Positions 17,133 through 27,850 of a stretch of DNA of 64,000 nt are shown here, in pieces. Source of the DNA: Erythrobacter cryptus DSM 12079 (GTDB lineage: Bacteria > Pseudomonadota > Alphaproteobacteria > Sphingomonadales > Sphingomonadaceae); NCBI RefSeq assembly GCF_000422985.1, contig NZ_AUHC01000002.1:310001-374000 (forward strand), given 5' to 3'. Numbering within the stretch: position 1 is the stretch's first letter; the number at the start of each line of letters is the position of its first letter. The notes under the pieces were generated by a model. The model searched no databases. It saw only the letters and a list, made by a program, of their open reading frames with translations, and was not told the DNA's origin. Made by a program: the position numbers and the translations under genes.

Positions 17133-17714
17133 CTAAAGCTCCTCGGCCTTCATCCGGAAGATCGGGGTGTGCGGCTGATAGGCCGCCATCTTGGCCAGCA
17201 GTTCGTGGATCGAGGTGGCGGCGATCAGGATATTCTGGTGTGCCGGCCGGACAAAGCCGACCGCACCCATATACGCGTTGAAGGCGAGCAGGTGATCATA
17301 AAAGCCGAAGGCATTGAGCAGGCCCACCGGTTTGGCGTGATAGCCAAGCTGCGACCAGCTCATCGCCTCCCACAGCTCGTCCATGGTGCCGACCCCGCCG
17401 GGAAGGGTGACAAAACCATCCGAAAGATCGGTAAAGCACTGCTTACGCTCGTGCATGCCCGAGACGGTGACGAGTTCATCGCAGTCGTGATTGGCAACTT
17501 CGGCGCGCACCAGGCTTTCGGGGATGATGCCGATGACATGGCCGCCCGCGTCCTTGGCCCCGCGCGCCACCGCGCCCATGAGGCCGAGCCTGCCCCCGCC
17601 ATAGACGAGCCCGATGCCGCGCGCGGCCAGTTCCGCCCCGACATCATAGGCCAGCTGGATATAGCGCGGATCGGCAGGTGAAGCCGAACCGCAATAGACC
17701 GCCAGACGCTTCAC
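17133..17714 (-). CDS. LOG-family nucleoside 5'-monophosphate phosphoribohydrolase
   Basis: A 193-residue Lonely Guy/lysine-decarboxylase-fold protein. The nucleotide-binding signature LPGGVGTMDELWEAMSW and the preceding MHERK are intact, as is YGGGRLGLMG. Characterised members cleave cytokinin riboside monophosphates or AMP. The GTG start overlaps the crtI stop by 4 bp (GTGA), so translation is coupled within the carotenoid operon. A link between this enzyme and pigment synthesis is not established. It could salvage nucleotides or simply be a conserved passenger. Confidence 0.88.
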   Translation of the reverse strand: MKRLAVYCGSASPADPRYIQLAYDVGAELAARGIGLVYGGGRLGLMGAVARGAKDAGGHVIGIIPESLVRAEVANHDCDELVTVSGMHERKQCFTDLSDGFVTLPGGVGTMDELWEAMSWSQLGYHAKPVGLLNAFGFYDHLLAFNAYMGAVGFVRPAHQNILIAATSIHELLAKMAAYQPHTPIFRMKAEEL

Positions 17715-19273
17715 ATGCTCACCTTTGCCAGATCTTCGAGCATCAGCCCCGCGGTGGCCTTGGCGCTGCCGACCACGCCGGGGATGCCTGCGCCCGGGTG
17801 CGTGCCCGCGCCGACGAGATAGAAGTTCTCGATCACATCATCGCGGTTGTGCCCGCGCAGCCAGGCGCTTTGCCACAGCACGGGTTCGAGGCTGAAGGCG
17901 CTGCCCAAATGGGCATTGAGATCGGCCTTGAAGTCGCTCGGGGCATAGGAGAACTTGGTGACGATGCGCGAGTGGATGTCGGGGATCAGCCGCCGGCCAA
18001 GCTCATCGAGGATCATCTTTTCAAGGCGGGGGCCGACCTCGTCCCAATCGAGCGGCATCTTGCCCATGTGGCTCACCGGTACCAGCGCATAGAAGGTGCT
18101 CTTGCCCGCCGGCGCCATCGAGGGATCGGTGACGGTGGGGTGGTGGAGATAGATGGCGAAATCCTCGGGCACCACGCCGTTCTTGTAGATGTCATCGAGC
18201 AGGCCCTTGTAGCGCCGGGCAAAGAGGATCATGTGGTGGGGGATGCCGGGCCAGGTGCCCTCGAGCCCGAAATGCACCACGAAGAGCGAAGGCGAGAAGC
18301 GCTTGCGTGCCAGAGATCGCGCCATCTGCTGCCCGCGCGCGCTCCCCGAAAGCAGGTCCTTGTAGGAATGCATGATATCGGCGTTGCTGGCGACCGCATC
18401 GAAACGCGCGCGCCAGCCGCTTTGCGTTTCCACCTCGTGGGCACGGGTGCCCAGCGTGTGCACCTGCACCACCGGATCGGCAAGGCGAATGGTGCCGCCC
18501 AGCCGCTCGAAATGGCGCACCATCCCGGCGATCAGGCGGTTGGTGCCGCCGCGCGCCCACCACACCCCGCCGTCTTTCTCGAGCTTGTGGATGAGGGCAT
18601 AGATGCTGCTGGTGGTCATCGGGTTGCCGCCCACCAGCAGGGTGTGAAAGCTCAGCGCCTCGCGCAGCTTCTCGTTCTCGACGAAGCTTGAAACCATGCC
18701 ATAGACGCTGCGCCAGGCCTGTTCCTTGATGAGCGCCGGGGCGGCCTTGAGCATCGACTTGAAGTCGAGGAACGGCACGGTGCCGAGCTTGAGATAGCCC
18801 TCCTTGTAAACCCTCGCCGAATATTCGAGAAAGCGGGCATAGCCGGCCACATCGGCCGGGTTGAGCCGGGCGATCTCGGCGTTGAGGCTTTCCTCGTCGT
18901 TGGAATAGTCGAAATTGGTGCCGTCGGGCCAGTTGAGCCGGTAGAAGGGCATCACCTTCATCAGCTCGACATCCTCGGCGATGTCGTGGCCGGTGAGCGC
19001 CCAGAGTTCCTTGAGGCAGGGCGGATCGGTGATCACCGTCGGCCCGGCATCGAAGGTAAAGCCATCCTTCTCCCAGAAATAGGCGCGCCCGCCGGGCTTG
19101 TCGCGCGCTTCGATCACGGTGGTGGCAATGCCGGCGGATTGCAGGCGGATGGCGAGCGCCATCCCGCCAAAGCCCGATCCGATCACGCAGGCGCGCTTGC
19201 CGGCATAGCGCTGCGCCAGCGCCGGGTTGATCCCGCGCGGGGCCCCAAGGTTGAGCTTCACATCGGCGTTCAT
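17711..19273 (-). CDS. crtI: Phytoene desaturase (phytoene dehydrogenase)
   Basis: A 520-residue FAD-dependent desaturase converting phytoene to lycopene. The N-terminal dinucleotide fold shows CVIGSGFGGMALAIRL, then EARDKPGGRAYFWEKDGFTF and DAGPTVITDP, all hallmarks of CrtI. The C-terminal block VGAGTHPGAGIPGVVGSAKA is the bacterial CrtI signature near the FAD site. It overlaps crtY by ATGA and the LOG gene by GTGA, so the operon is tightly coupled. The number of desaturation steps (three or four) cannot be judged from sequence, but crtY next door implies lycopene. Confidence 0.95.
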   Translation of the reverse strand: MNADVKLNLGAPRGINPALAQRYAGKRACVIGSGFGGMALAIRLQSAGIATTVIEARDKPGGRAYFWEKDGFTFDAGPTVITDPPCLKELWALTGHDIAEDVELMKVMPFYRLNWPDGTNFDYSNDEESLNAEIARLNPADVAGYARFLEYSARVYKEGYLKLGTVPFLDFKSMLKAAPALIKEQAWRSVYGMVSSFVENEKLREALSFHTLLVGGNPMTTSSIYALIHKLEKDGGVWWARGGTNRLIAGMVRHFERLGGTIRLADPVVQVHTLGTRAHEVETQSGWRARFDAVASNADIMHSYKDLLSGSARGQQMARSLARKRFSPSLFVVHFGLEGTWPGIPHHMILFARRYKGLLDDIYKNGVVPEDFAIYLHHPTVTDPSMAPAGKSTFYALVPVSHMGKMPLDWDEVGPRLEKMILDELGRRLIPDIHSRIVTKFSYAPSDFKADLNAHLGSAFSLEPVLWQSAWLRGHNRDDVIENFYLVGAGTHPGAGIPGVVGSAKATAGLMLEDLAKVSM

Positions 19274-20538
19274 GCCGGGGTCTCCAATGTCTGAAGTCTG
19301 GTCTCGAGCGGCCTGCCCGAGGAGAACAGCGCGCCGATCGCGCGCGAGATAGCTACGGGCGGCTTGCCGGTGAGGATGCGCAGCCGGTCAGCCCAGGTCG
19401 AGCGGCCGGCATAGAAGCGCTCGACCAGCGCGCCGCGCAGGGCATAGAAATGCTCGAACACCACCACCCGCTTGCCCGGCTCGGCCGCCTCGAACAGCAT
19501 CCGGCTAAGCATGCGGTAATAGGCCATGGCGCGCCAGTGGCGTCGGGCGCGGGCGAGGCAGAAGGCGGCAAGTTCACTGCCGGTGAGCCCCGGGCGCGCC
19601 GCGATCAGCCGGGCGATGGCGAGCGCATTGCTGACCGCAAAGGGCAGGGTGTAGCTGGTGAGCGGGTGCGAAAAGCCGCCCCGCGCGCCCGCCAGCGCCA
19701 CCCCGGGGATGGTCACTTCTGCGAGCGCAGCGGCAAAATCCCCGCCCGAGATCACCGGCAGGATGCCCGCTTCCTCGTCGATCACCTCGCCCTCCCAGCC
19801 GTTGCTCCTGGCATAGGCGGCGATCCGGCCCTTCAAGACGCCAGCATCCATCCTTGGCTGGTCGGCATAGTAGGTGTCCTCGACGAAGACCTCGGTTGCC
19901 GAGAGCGGCAGGACATAGACGAAGCGATAGGCTTCGCCATTGCCATGGGGCGCCAGCTGCGCGACGCTCGCATCCATGATCACCGGGCGGGTGAGGCCGT
20001 GGGGCGTGTTGCAGCGGATATGCTGGCCGAGGAACACCTGCCAGCCGCCGGCAAGCGCCTTCGAGGGCTGGAACGGGCGGCAATCGAGCACGCAGCGCGC
20101 GGCAAGGCGCCTGCCATCGCCGAGCGTCACCCCGCCGGCATCGAGCGCCTGTGCCCGCGCCGCGAGCATCACCCGCTCGGCCGGCAGCTCGGCCATCAGC
20201 GCGCGGTGGAACTCGGCGCTGGCGAGCGAGCGATAGGCGGTGGGCAGGGTGCGGCCAAGCCGCGGGAAGGTGATGTCATAGCCCTCCTCCCAGCCACTGA
20301 GGGCAAAGCCCGCCATCAGGCCGCGCTCGCGCTCGGGAATATCGGTCTCGAACCAGCTCCAGCGGTGATGGGCGCCGAGCGTGCGCCCGGCCTCGATCAG
20401 CAGGAAGCGGCACGCGGGGGCATGGCGGTGGAGCGCGAGCGCAATCAGCCCGCCGGCAAGCCCGCCGCCGACGATGACGACATCATGCCGCGCCTGCGCG
20501 GTGCCGGCCTCGGCAGGGTTGGGGGGTGAATCGACCAT
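19270..20538 (-). CDS. crtY: Lycopene beta-cyclase
   Basis: A 422-residue flavoprotein cyclising lycopene ends to give beta-carotene. Visible features are the Rossmann motif VVIVGGGLAGGLIALAL near residue 22, HHRWSWFETDI, the CrtY-type FVEDTYYAD, and GGFSHPLTSYTLPFAV. The ATG at 20538 is chosen because GGAG lies 6 nt upstream and the fold begins soon after; a longer in-frame extension to 20610 is unsupported. It heads the carotenoid operon and is divergent from the MipA-family gene. The intergenic region holds a perfect 12-bp palindrome. Confidence 0.94.
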   Translation of the reverse strand: MVDSPPNPAEAGTAQARHDVVIVGGGLAGGLIALALHRHAPACRFLLIEAGRTLGAHHRWSWFETDIPERERGLMAGFALSGWEEGYDITFPRLGRTLPTAYRSLASAEFHRALMAELPAERVMLAARAQALDAGGVTLGDGRRLAARCVLDCRPFQPSKALAGGWQVFLGQHIRCNTPHGLTRPVIMDASVAQLAPHGNGEAYRFVYVLPLSATEVFVEDTYYADQPRMDAGVLKGRIAAYARSNGWEGEVIDEEAGILPVISGGDFAAALAEVTIPGVALAGARGGFSHPLTSYTLPFAVSNALAIARLIAARPGLTGSELAAFCLARARRHWRAMAYYRMLSRMLFEAAEPGKRVVVFEHFYALRGALVERFYAGRSTWADRLRILTGKPPVAISRAIGALFSSGRPLETRLQTLETPA

Positions 20539-20598
20539 CGCGGCTCCAGCCCTAGGCGAGGGCGCGGCAATCGGCAATCGCCGCGCGGCCGCAAGGAA

Positions 20599-20610
20599 AT
20601 GTTGCAACAT
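20599..20610. promoter_or_regulatory. Perfect 12-bp palindrome in crtY/mipA divergent promoter region
   Basis: ATGTTGCAACAT is a perfect inverted repeat 61 bp upstream of crtY and 76 bp upstream of the MipA-family gene. It lies in the only AT-richer part of the 148-bp gap, as expected for a transcription-factor operator. It does not match the PpsR motif (TGT-N12-ACA), although the TGT/ACA ends recall it with a shorter spacer. Confidence 0.45.
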
Positions 20611-20686
20611 TAACCGGAAACAATGCCAACCTTGCGCGTTTGCCCGGCCAAGCCTCCTGTTGCTGCCCTTTCGCCATGAGGATCAA

Positions 20687-21706
20687 ATGCCCCTCGCCCG
20701 CCGCTGTTCCGCCGCTGCGCTCGGCGCTGTCCTTTTCGCTTGGCTGAGCGCCCCTGCCGCCGCTGCTCACTCCGCCGCGGCCGAAGCGGCCGAGGCCCCT
20801 GCCGGTGCCGATCCCGCCCCCGCCGCCCAGAGCCTTCCCGCGCCTGCGCCTGCCCCTCAACCTGCCCCCGCCCCCGCCCCCGCCCCTGCCCCTGCGCCTG
20901 CCCCCGCCGCTGCGCCGCCCTTTGCCTTTGCAAAGCCGGTGTTCGATGAGACCTGGGCGACCATCGGCCTCGGGGTTGGCCTGGTGCCGAGCTATATCGG
21001 CTCGGACAATTACATCGCCTTTCCCCTGCCGCTGATCGCCGGGCGCGTGGGCGGGGTGGGGATCAGCCCCAATGGCCCGGGCTTCGTGCTCGATCTCAAC
21101 TCGACCCGGCCCGCGCTTGCCCCGGCCAAGGGGCCGCGGCTGGCGATTGGCCCGGCCTTTCGCTTTCGCAATGATCGCGATGACCAGATCGAGGACGCGG
21201 TGGTCGCGCGCGCCGGGCGGCTCGATGTTGCGCTCGAGGCTGGGGGCAATGTCGCGCTCGCCTGGCGAGGGGTGGCCCGCCCGCTCGACCAGCTCAGCCT
21301 TGGCGTGCAGGCGCGCTGGGACGTGCTCGGCGCGCATGAGGGCATGGTGATCGAGCCGCAGATCGCCTACCGCACCCCGATCGGCCGGGCGGTGAACCTG
21401 CAGGTGCAGATTGGCGCCGAATTCGTCGATGATGACTTTGCCGACTATTACTTCACCCTCACCCCGGCCCAGGCAGCCGCAAGCGGCCTCACCGCATTTC
21501 GGGCCGAGGGCGGCCTTGCCCGCATCGGCGCCTTTTCCATCCTTTCCTATGATCTTGACCGCAACCTCCTCAACGGCGGCTGGAGCCTGACCATGCTGGG
21601 CGGCTATTCGCGCCTCATCGGCGATGCCGCCGATACGCCCTTCACCGCCGCGCGCGGCGATGCCAACCAGTTCCTCCTTGGTCTCGGCGCGGCCTATACC
21701 TTCTAG
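20687..21706 (+). CDS. MipA/OmpV-family outer-membrane protein
   Basis: A 339-residue outer-membrane barrel of the MipA/OmpV type. Residues 1-27 are a signal peptide ending APAAAA. A low-complexity Ala-Pro tract (about residues 50-78, mostly strict AP dipeptides) precedes the barrel, which starts TIGLGVGLVPSYIGSDNYIAFPLPLI, the family's recognisable first strands, and ends GLGAAYTF. Characterised members scaffold murein enzymes or act as porins. The ATG at 20687 has GAGG at suitable spacing. The AP tract is presumably periplasmic and could span toward peptidoglycan (inference). Confidence 0.82.
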   Translation: MPLARRCSAAALGAVLFAWLSAPAAAAHSAAAEAAEAPAGADPAPAAQSLPAPAPAPQPAPAPAPAPAPAPAPAAAPPFAFAKPVFDETWATIGLGVGLVPSYIGSDNYIAFPLPLIAGRVGGVGISPNGPGFVLDLNSTRPALAPAKGPRLAIGPAFRFRNDRDDQIEDAVVARAGRLDVALEAGGNVALAWRGVARPLDQLSLGVQARWDVLGAHEGMVIEPQIAYRTPIGRAVNLQVQIGAEFVDDDFADYYFTLTPAQAAASGLTAFRAEGGLARIGAFSILSYDLDRNLLNGGWSLTMLGGYSRLIGDAADTPFTAARGDANQFLLGLGAAYTF

Positions 21707-21724
21707 GCCCGCCGCGCGGCGCGC

Positions 21725-22480
21725 TCAGGGCGCGGGAAAGCGGCTGGTGAACACGCGTTCGACCACCCCGGCCACCGCGGCGTTTTCTTCCGCGGTGAGC
21801 GGCTCGTTTTCCATCTTCACCCGGATCTGCTGCATCTCCGGCCCGATCTGCTGGAGCTTGAGCAGCGCCGGGGTGTCACGCGCGGCTCGACCTATGGCCA
21901 CCAAGTCCTCCTCGCTCAGCTGTCCCACCCCGCTTGCCAGCGCATTGCCGATATCGGCGCGCACCTGATCGGCGGTGATCGGCTGACCGGCGGTGACCCC
22001 CGAGAGAGTCGCCTGCGGCCGATAGGCGCTGGTGACATTGCCGACGAGGCGCCGCCCGAGATCCGAGCGGTAGAAGGCGGTCACGCTCTCGGCCTCCGCG
22101 GGGGTGAGGTGGCGCGCGACGAGCGCGATCATCTGCGGGCGGTAGAGCGCCTGCACCCGGCGGTTCTGCTGCGCCAGCACCGGGCGCAGGCCGGCGGCGA
22201 TCTCGGCGATGAGGCCGGGACTGGCCGCCTCGACGGCGGCAAATTCGGGCACCGCGGCAAATTGCTGGGCGAGCGCGGCAACCGTGTTGCCGATCACCTG
22301 CTCTTGATCGACCGTCGCCTCGATCGTGGCGATGAGATCGGCATAGGCGGGATGCTGCGGCTCGGCTGCCGCGGCACCCGGGGCGCCCTGGGCAAGGGCG
22401 GGCGCGGGCAGGCCAAGCGCGGCGAACGCGGCCAGCGCCGCTGCGAGCGGCAGGCGCAAGGACGGGAAAAATCGCATCAT
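21725..22480 (-). CDS. Exported DUF2059-like protein
   Basis: A 251-residue exported protein with a signal peptide (about residues 1-31, ending PALAQ). The region RHLTPAEAESVTAFYRSDLGRRL is typical of DUF2059 proteins, whose function is unknown. The rest is predicted mostly helical. It is monocistronic, convergent with the MipA gene and divergent from the amidohydrolase. The first two codons are both ATG, at 22480 and 22477. Confidence 0.65.
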   Translation of the reverse strand: MMRFFPSLRLPLAAALAAFAALGLPAPALAQGAPGAAAAEPQHPAYADLIATIEATVDQEQVIGNTVAALAQQFAAVPEFAAVEAASPGLIAEIAAGLRPVLAQQNRRVQALYRPQMIALVARHLTPAEAESVTAFYRSDLGRRLVGNVTSAYRPQATLSGVTAGQPITADQVRADIGNALASGVGQLSEEDLVAIGRAARDTPALLKLQQIGPEMQQIRVKMENEPLTAEENAAVAGVVERVFTSRFPAP

Positions 22481-22641
22481 GTGAGATCACCTGCGGCAGG
22501 ATCGCGGAACATGCCGGAGCATAGCTGCACCGGCGCGGCTGCCCAAGGACATTCGCACCGTGCAAAGGCGGCGCATTGGCGCGCTTGCCAGTGACGCACC
22601 GCCGCGGCATCAGGCAGGCAAGAGGATTGAGGAGAGAGGCG

Positions 22642-23916
22642 ATGCACATTGGGGCAAAGGCACTTGCGGCGCTGCTCGGCGCCGCGCTGGCGGCAGCGCC
22701 GCTCGCGGCCGAGACCGTGGCGATCCGCGCCGGCAGCGTCATCGTCGATGCCGCGGCCGAGCCGAGCGGCCCGGCGACGATCCTGATCGCAGACGGGCGC
22801 ATCGTCTCGATCACCCCCGGCCACGGCGAGGTGGCTGCCGATCGGACCATCGATCTTGCCGGCAAGACCGTGCTGCCCGGGCTGATCGACCTCCACACCC
22901 ATCTTACCGGCGATCCCGGCGGGGATTTCTGGAAGGAGGCGACCGAGCCGGATGAATGGGACGTGGTGGTGGGGGCCAAGAACGCCCGGCTCACCGTGCT
23001 GGCGGGCTTTACCACGGTGCGCGAGGCGGGCAGCGGGCGCGAAACCGCCTTTGCCTTGCGCCGCGGCACCGCCGAGGGCCTGGTGCCGGGCCCGCGGATC
23101 ATCGCCGCCGGGCCGCCGCTGGCGATCATTGGCGGGCATGGTGACACCAATGGTTTCCGCCCCGAGGTCAACGAATTGCTCGACCGCGGCTTTACCTGCA
23201 CCGGCCCGGTCGAATGTGCGGCCAAGGTGCGCCTTGCCAGCCAGAACGGGGCAGACGTGATCAAGATCACCGCCACCGGCGGGGTGCTCAGCCAGCAGGG
23301 GCGCGGGCTCGAGGCACATTTCACCTTCGAGGAGATGAAGGCGATTGCCGATACCGCGCACAGCCTCGGCCTCAAGGTGATGGCCCATGCCCACGGCGCG
23401 CGCGGGATCGAGCTGTCGGCGCGGGCGGGGATCGATTCGATTGAACACGGCACCTATCTCGACGAAGCAGCCGCGCGCGCGATGAAGGCCAGTGGCAGCG
23501 TGCTGGTGCCGACGCTGATGGCGCTCCAGGGCGTTTCCGAGGGGCTCGGCAAGGGGGTCTATACCCCGGTGGTCGAGGCGAAGATCCGCGCGGTCCAGCC
23601 GCTGATGGATTCGCTCGTGCGCCGCGCCCGGCAATTCGGCGTCACGGTTGCCTTCGGCACCGATGCCGGGGTCTATCAGCATGGCCGCAACGCCGAGGAA
23701 CTGGCGCTGATGCGCGCCCAGGGGATGAGCGACCGCGAAGTGCTCGCCAGCGCCACCACCGTGGCGGCCAGGGTGCTGGGCATGGAAAGCCAGATCGGCC
23801 GCCTCGCGCCCGGCTATTCGGCCGATATCATCGCGGTCGACGGCAACCCGCTCACCGATATCCGGGTGCTGGAAAAGGTCGGCTTCGTGATGGTGCGCGG
23901 GCGGGTGATCGAGTGA
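22642..23916 (+). CDS. Exported metal-dependent amidohydrolase (imidazolonepropionase/Xaa-Pro dipeptidase-like)
   Basis: A 424-residue periplasmic amidohydrolase. The signal peptide covers residues 1-22 (APLAAE). Metal-site residues are complete: LPGLIDLHTHLTG (HxH), the bridging Lys in ADVIKITATGG, His in VMAHAHGARG and SIEHGTYLD, and the catalytic Asp in AFGTDAGVYQHG. The C-terminal GRLAPGYSADIIAVDGNPL closes the composite barrel. Homologues cleave Xaa-Pro dipeptides, aryl amides or organophosphates; the substrate here is open. GGAGAGAGG precedes the ATG at 22642. A related but broken gene lies at 55.8-57.3 kb. Confidence 0.85.
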   Translation: MHIGAKALAALLGAALAAAPLAAETVAIRAGSVIVDAAAEPSGPATILIADGRIVSITPGHGEVAADRTIDLAGKTVLPGLIDLHTHLTGDPGGDFWKEATEPDEWDVVVGAKNARLTVLAGFTTVREAGSGRETAFALRRGTAEGLVPGPRIIAAGPPLAIIGGHGDTNGFRPEVNELLDRGFTCTGPVECAAKVRLASQNGADVIKITATGGVLSQQGRGLEAHFTFEEMKAIADTAHSLGLKVMAHAHGARGIELSARAGIDSIEHGTYLDEAAARAMKASGSVLVPTLMALQGVSEGLGKGVYTPVVEAKIRAVQPLMDSLVRRARQFGVTVAFGTDAGVYQHGRNAEELALMRAQGMSDREVLASATTVAARVLGMESQIGRLAPGYSADIIAVDGNPLTDIRVLEKVGFVMVRGRVIE

Positions 23917-23955
23917 GGCTCGACACCCGCGCCGAAAGCGCCTAACCTTTACGCC

Positions 23956-24046
23956 ATCCCCGGGGAGCCTGCTTTGGCTGAGAGGGATGGGTAAGCACCA
24001 TCCGACCCGTTGAACCTGAACCTGTTAGCACAGGCGGAGGGAGTGG
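23956..24046 (+). promoter_or_regulatory. TPP riboswitch (THI element)
   Basis: The conserved thi-box sequences are present in order: CGGGGAGCC, GGCTGAGAGGG, a P3 stem (GGATGG/CCATCC around a 7-nt loop), GACCCGTTGAACCTGAACC, and GGCGGAGGGAG. This is a thiamine pyrophosphate aptamer and it lies immediately before thiC, its most common target. Confidence 0.95.
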
Positions 24047-24070
24047 GCTGGCCAAGGTGCCCCAAAGTCC

Positions 24071-26000
<1,930 letters not shown>

Positions 26001-26152
26001 CACTCCATGACTTTCACGGGGGCGCAGCCTGGCGGTTTGGTGAGCCTGCCCGCGCCCCCGCGCCGCCCTCGCGCACGCCCGGGGTGGAAGCCGGGCCAGG
26101 TACTCCCCATATTACTGTTTGGTGACAGGGACTGAGAGACAAGGAGACAGCC

Positions 26153-26506
26153 ATGAGCATCATGCAGTTCCAGTTCAACTCCGACAGTTCGGTGATGGGC
26201 ACCGCCGATGTGGCCGCGCGGATCGAGGCGCATGTGCGCGCGCGCCTTGCGCGCTTTGCCGATCGGCTGACCCGGGTTGAAGTCCATGTCAGCGATGTCA
26301 ATGGCCGCAAGCATGGCGCCGATGACAAGCATTGCACCATCGAGGCGCGCCCGCGCGGCGCGCGCCCGATCGGGGTGACGGGCAAGGCCGGCGATGTCGA
26401 TACCGCGGCGCGGATCGCCGCCAATACTCTCGCCGAACGGCTCGAGCGCATGTTCGGCAAGGCCGCCCGCCACCGCCACGACCCTTCCCCTGACAAGCAG
26501 ATGTAA
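26153..26506 (+). CDS. Ribosome hibernation-promoting factor (HPF/RaiA), short form
   Basis: A 117-residue short HPF/RaiA-family protein. The order of beta strand, helix with ADVAARIEAHVRARLARFADRLTRVEVHVSDVNG and later helix DVDTAARIAANTLAERLERMF (written here as separate elements) matches the ribosome-binding fold of HPF. The long C-terminal dimerisation domain is absent. It likely binds the 30S decoding centre in stationary phase. AAGGAGA precedes the ATG. A strong GC hairpin (about 26029-26062) lies between thiC and this gene. Confidence 0.78.
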   Translation: MSIMQFQFNSDSSVMGTADVAARIEAHVRARLARFADRLTRVEVHVSDVNGRKHGADDKHCTIEARPRGARPIGVTGKAGDVDTAARIAANTLAERLERMFGKAARHRHDPSPDKQM

Positions 26507-26529
26507 GCGGGCGGGCCTCAGCGCGCGGC

Positions 26530-27780
26530 TCAGTTCCCGCGCGCGCCGACGCCCACATCAAGCCCGCAGCCGTGCAGGATTGCCGGGATCGCCTTGGCCA
26601 CGGCGAAGAAGCCGGCCTTGGCGTGCGGCCAGGTCGCCCGTTCAATGTTGCCGAGGAGCGGGATGAGGCGCCCTGTCGCGGCGAGCGGGGCGAGCTCAGG
26701 CCACAGGGCATCGCGCGTCCAGCCGGTGGGAAGGTGGGCGAGGGCGAGCCGCTCCACCCCCGCAGCTTCGATGAGGGGGGCGAGTGGCTCGCCCGCGTGC
26801 CACACCACTGCCGGGCAGCCATAGGCGGCTGCGGCCTCGGCAAGGCCGCTTGCCATCGCCCCTTCGGCAAATCCCAGCGCCTTGGGCCCGAGCGCGCCGG
26901 GCGCGCGCGCCGCGGGCCTGCTCGCCCCGATCACCAGCGCCGGTGCCGCCGGAAGGGTGAGCGGGGCGTGGTGCGCGGCCTCATCGTGCAGCAACAGCGC
27001 GAAAGGTCGGGAAAAGTCCGCTGCCACTGCCGCGCGCGGCACATCGAGCGGGCGGCGCGGATAGTCCTGCGGCTCGGCCAGCGGCGCGGCGTCTTCGGCC
27101 AGGCCCTCGGCCACCAGCGGCCCGCCTTCGCGCCCGGCGGTGTAGCGGGCGATGTTCTCGGCCCGGGCGAGGTAATGCTTGCCGCGGGTGTGCAGCCCCG
27201 CCACCCAGCGCCACGAGAGCGTGTTCGACGCGGCATCGCCATCGATCAGGTGCCGCAGGAAGAAATCCGCCCCCAGCCGCCAGTCGAGCCTCAGGGTAAA
27301 GATCCAGATGCTGGCAAACCACATTCGCGCGTGGTTGTGGAGATAGCCGGTCTCGACAAGCTCGCGCGCCCAGGTGTCGAAGGCGGCGATCCCGGTGCGC
27401 CCTTCGACCGCCGCGTCATAAGCCCTGCGCAGGTCGGAATTGGCGCCGAACGCGGCCAGCGCCGCATCGCGCCCGCGGCAATAATCCTCCCAGATCGCCG
27501 GGCGCTGTTCGAGATAGCCCTTGAAATAGAGCCGCCAGAACAGCTCGGCGATGAACTTTTCCGCCGCCGCCAGCCCATGCATGGCGAGCACCGGGGCGAG
27601 CACCTCGTCCATCCCGATCAGCCCGGCGTGGAGAAAAGGCGAAAGCTCCGATACATTGCCGCGCCCGCCCGGCTGCGGCCCATCATCATGATTGCGGCGC
27701 GCGGCATAGAGGCGCCCGGCAGCGGGGAGGAAGGCGTGGAGCCGGGCAAGTCCGGCGGCGCGGGTGGGGGCAGTGTCCAT
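26530..27780 (-). CDS. Photolyase/cryptochrome FAD-binding-domain protein with non-canonical architecture
   Basis: A 416-residue protein. Residues about 40-230 match the helical FAD-binding domain of photolyase/cryptochromes: LSPFLHAGLIG, ELFWRLYFKGYLEQRP, GYLHNHARMWFASIWIF and DGDAASNTLSWRWVAGLHT-RGKHYLARAENI. The usual N-terminal antenna (alpha/beta) domain is missing. Instead an alpha/beta-like region follows the FAD domain (about 255-416, with ALVIGASRP and GCPAVVWHAGEPLAPLIEAAG). The enzyme may bind FAD without the classical antenna. Role is unknown: DNA repair, light sensing or another flavin function. The ATG at 27780 is used; upstream in-frame sequence lacks similarity. Confidence 0.75.
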   Translation of the reverse strand: MDTAPTRAAGLARLHAFLPAAGRLYAARRNHDDGPQPGGRGNVSELSPFLHAGLIGMDEVLAPVLAMHGLAAAEKFIAELFWRLYFKGYLEQRPAIWEDYCRGRDAALAAFGANSDLRRAYDAAVEGRTGIAAFDTWARELVETGYLHNHARMWFASIWIFTLRLDWRLGADFFLRHLIDGDAASNTLSWRWVAGLHTRGKHYLARAENIARYTAGREGGPLVAEGLAEDAAPLAEPQDYPRRPLDVPRAAVAADFSRPFALLLHDEAAHHAPLTLPAAPALVIGASRPAARAPGALGPKALGFAEGAMASGLAEAAAAYGCPAVVWHAGEPLAPLIEAAGVERLALAHLPTGWTRDALWPELAPLAATGRLIPLLGNIERATWPHAKAGFFAVAKAIPAILHGCGLDVGVGARGN

Positions 27781-27850
27781 GCGCGTCCCAACCGCTTGGC
27801 TTGGCCGCGGTTCCGGCCTATTCTCGGGTACCCGGGAGAGGAGAGAGCCG

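Noticed and set aside
26029..26062. Strong GC hairpin (GGGGGCGC/GCGCCCCC) after thiC
   Set aside because: No U-tract follows on either strand, so it cannot be called an intrinsic terminator; left as a structural note.
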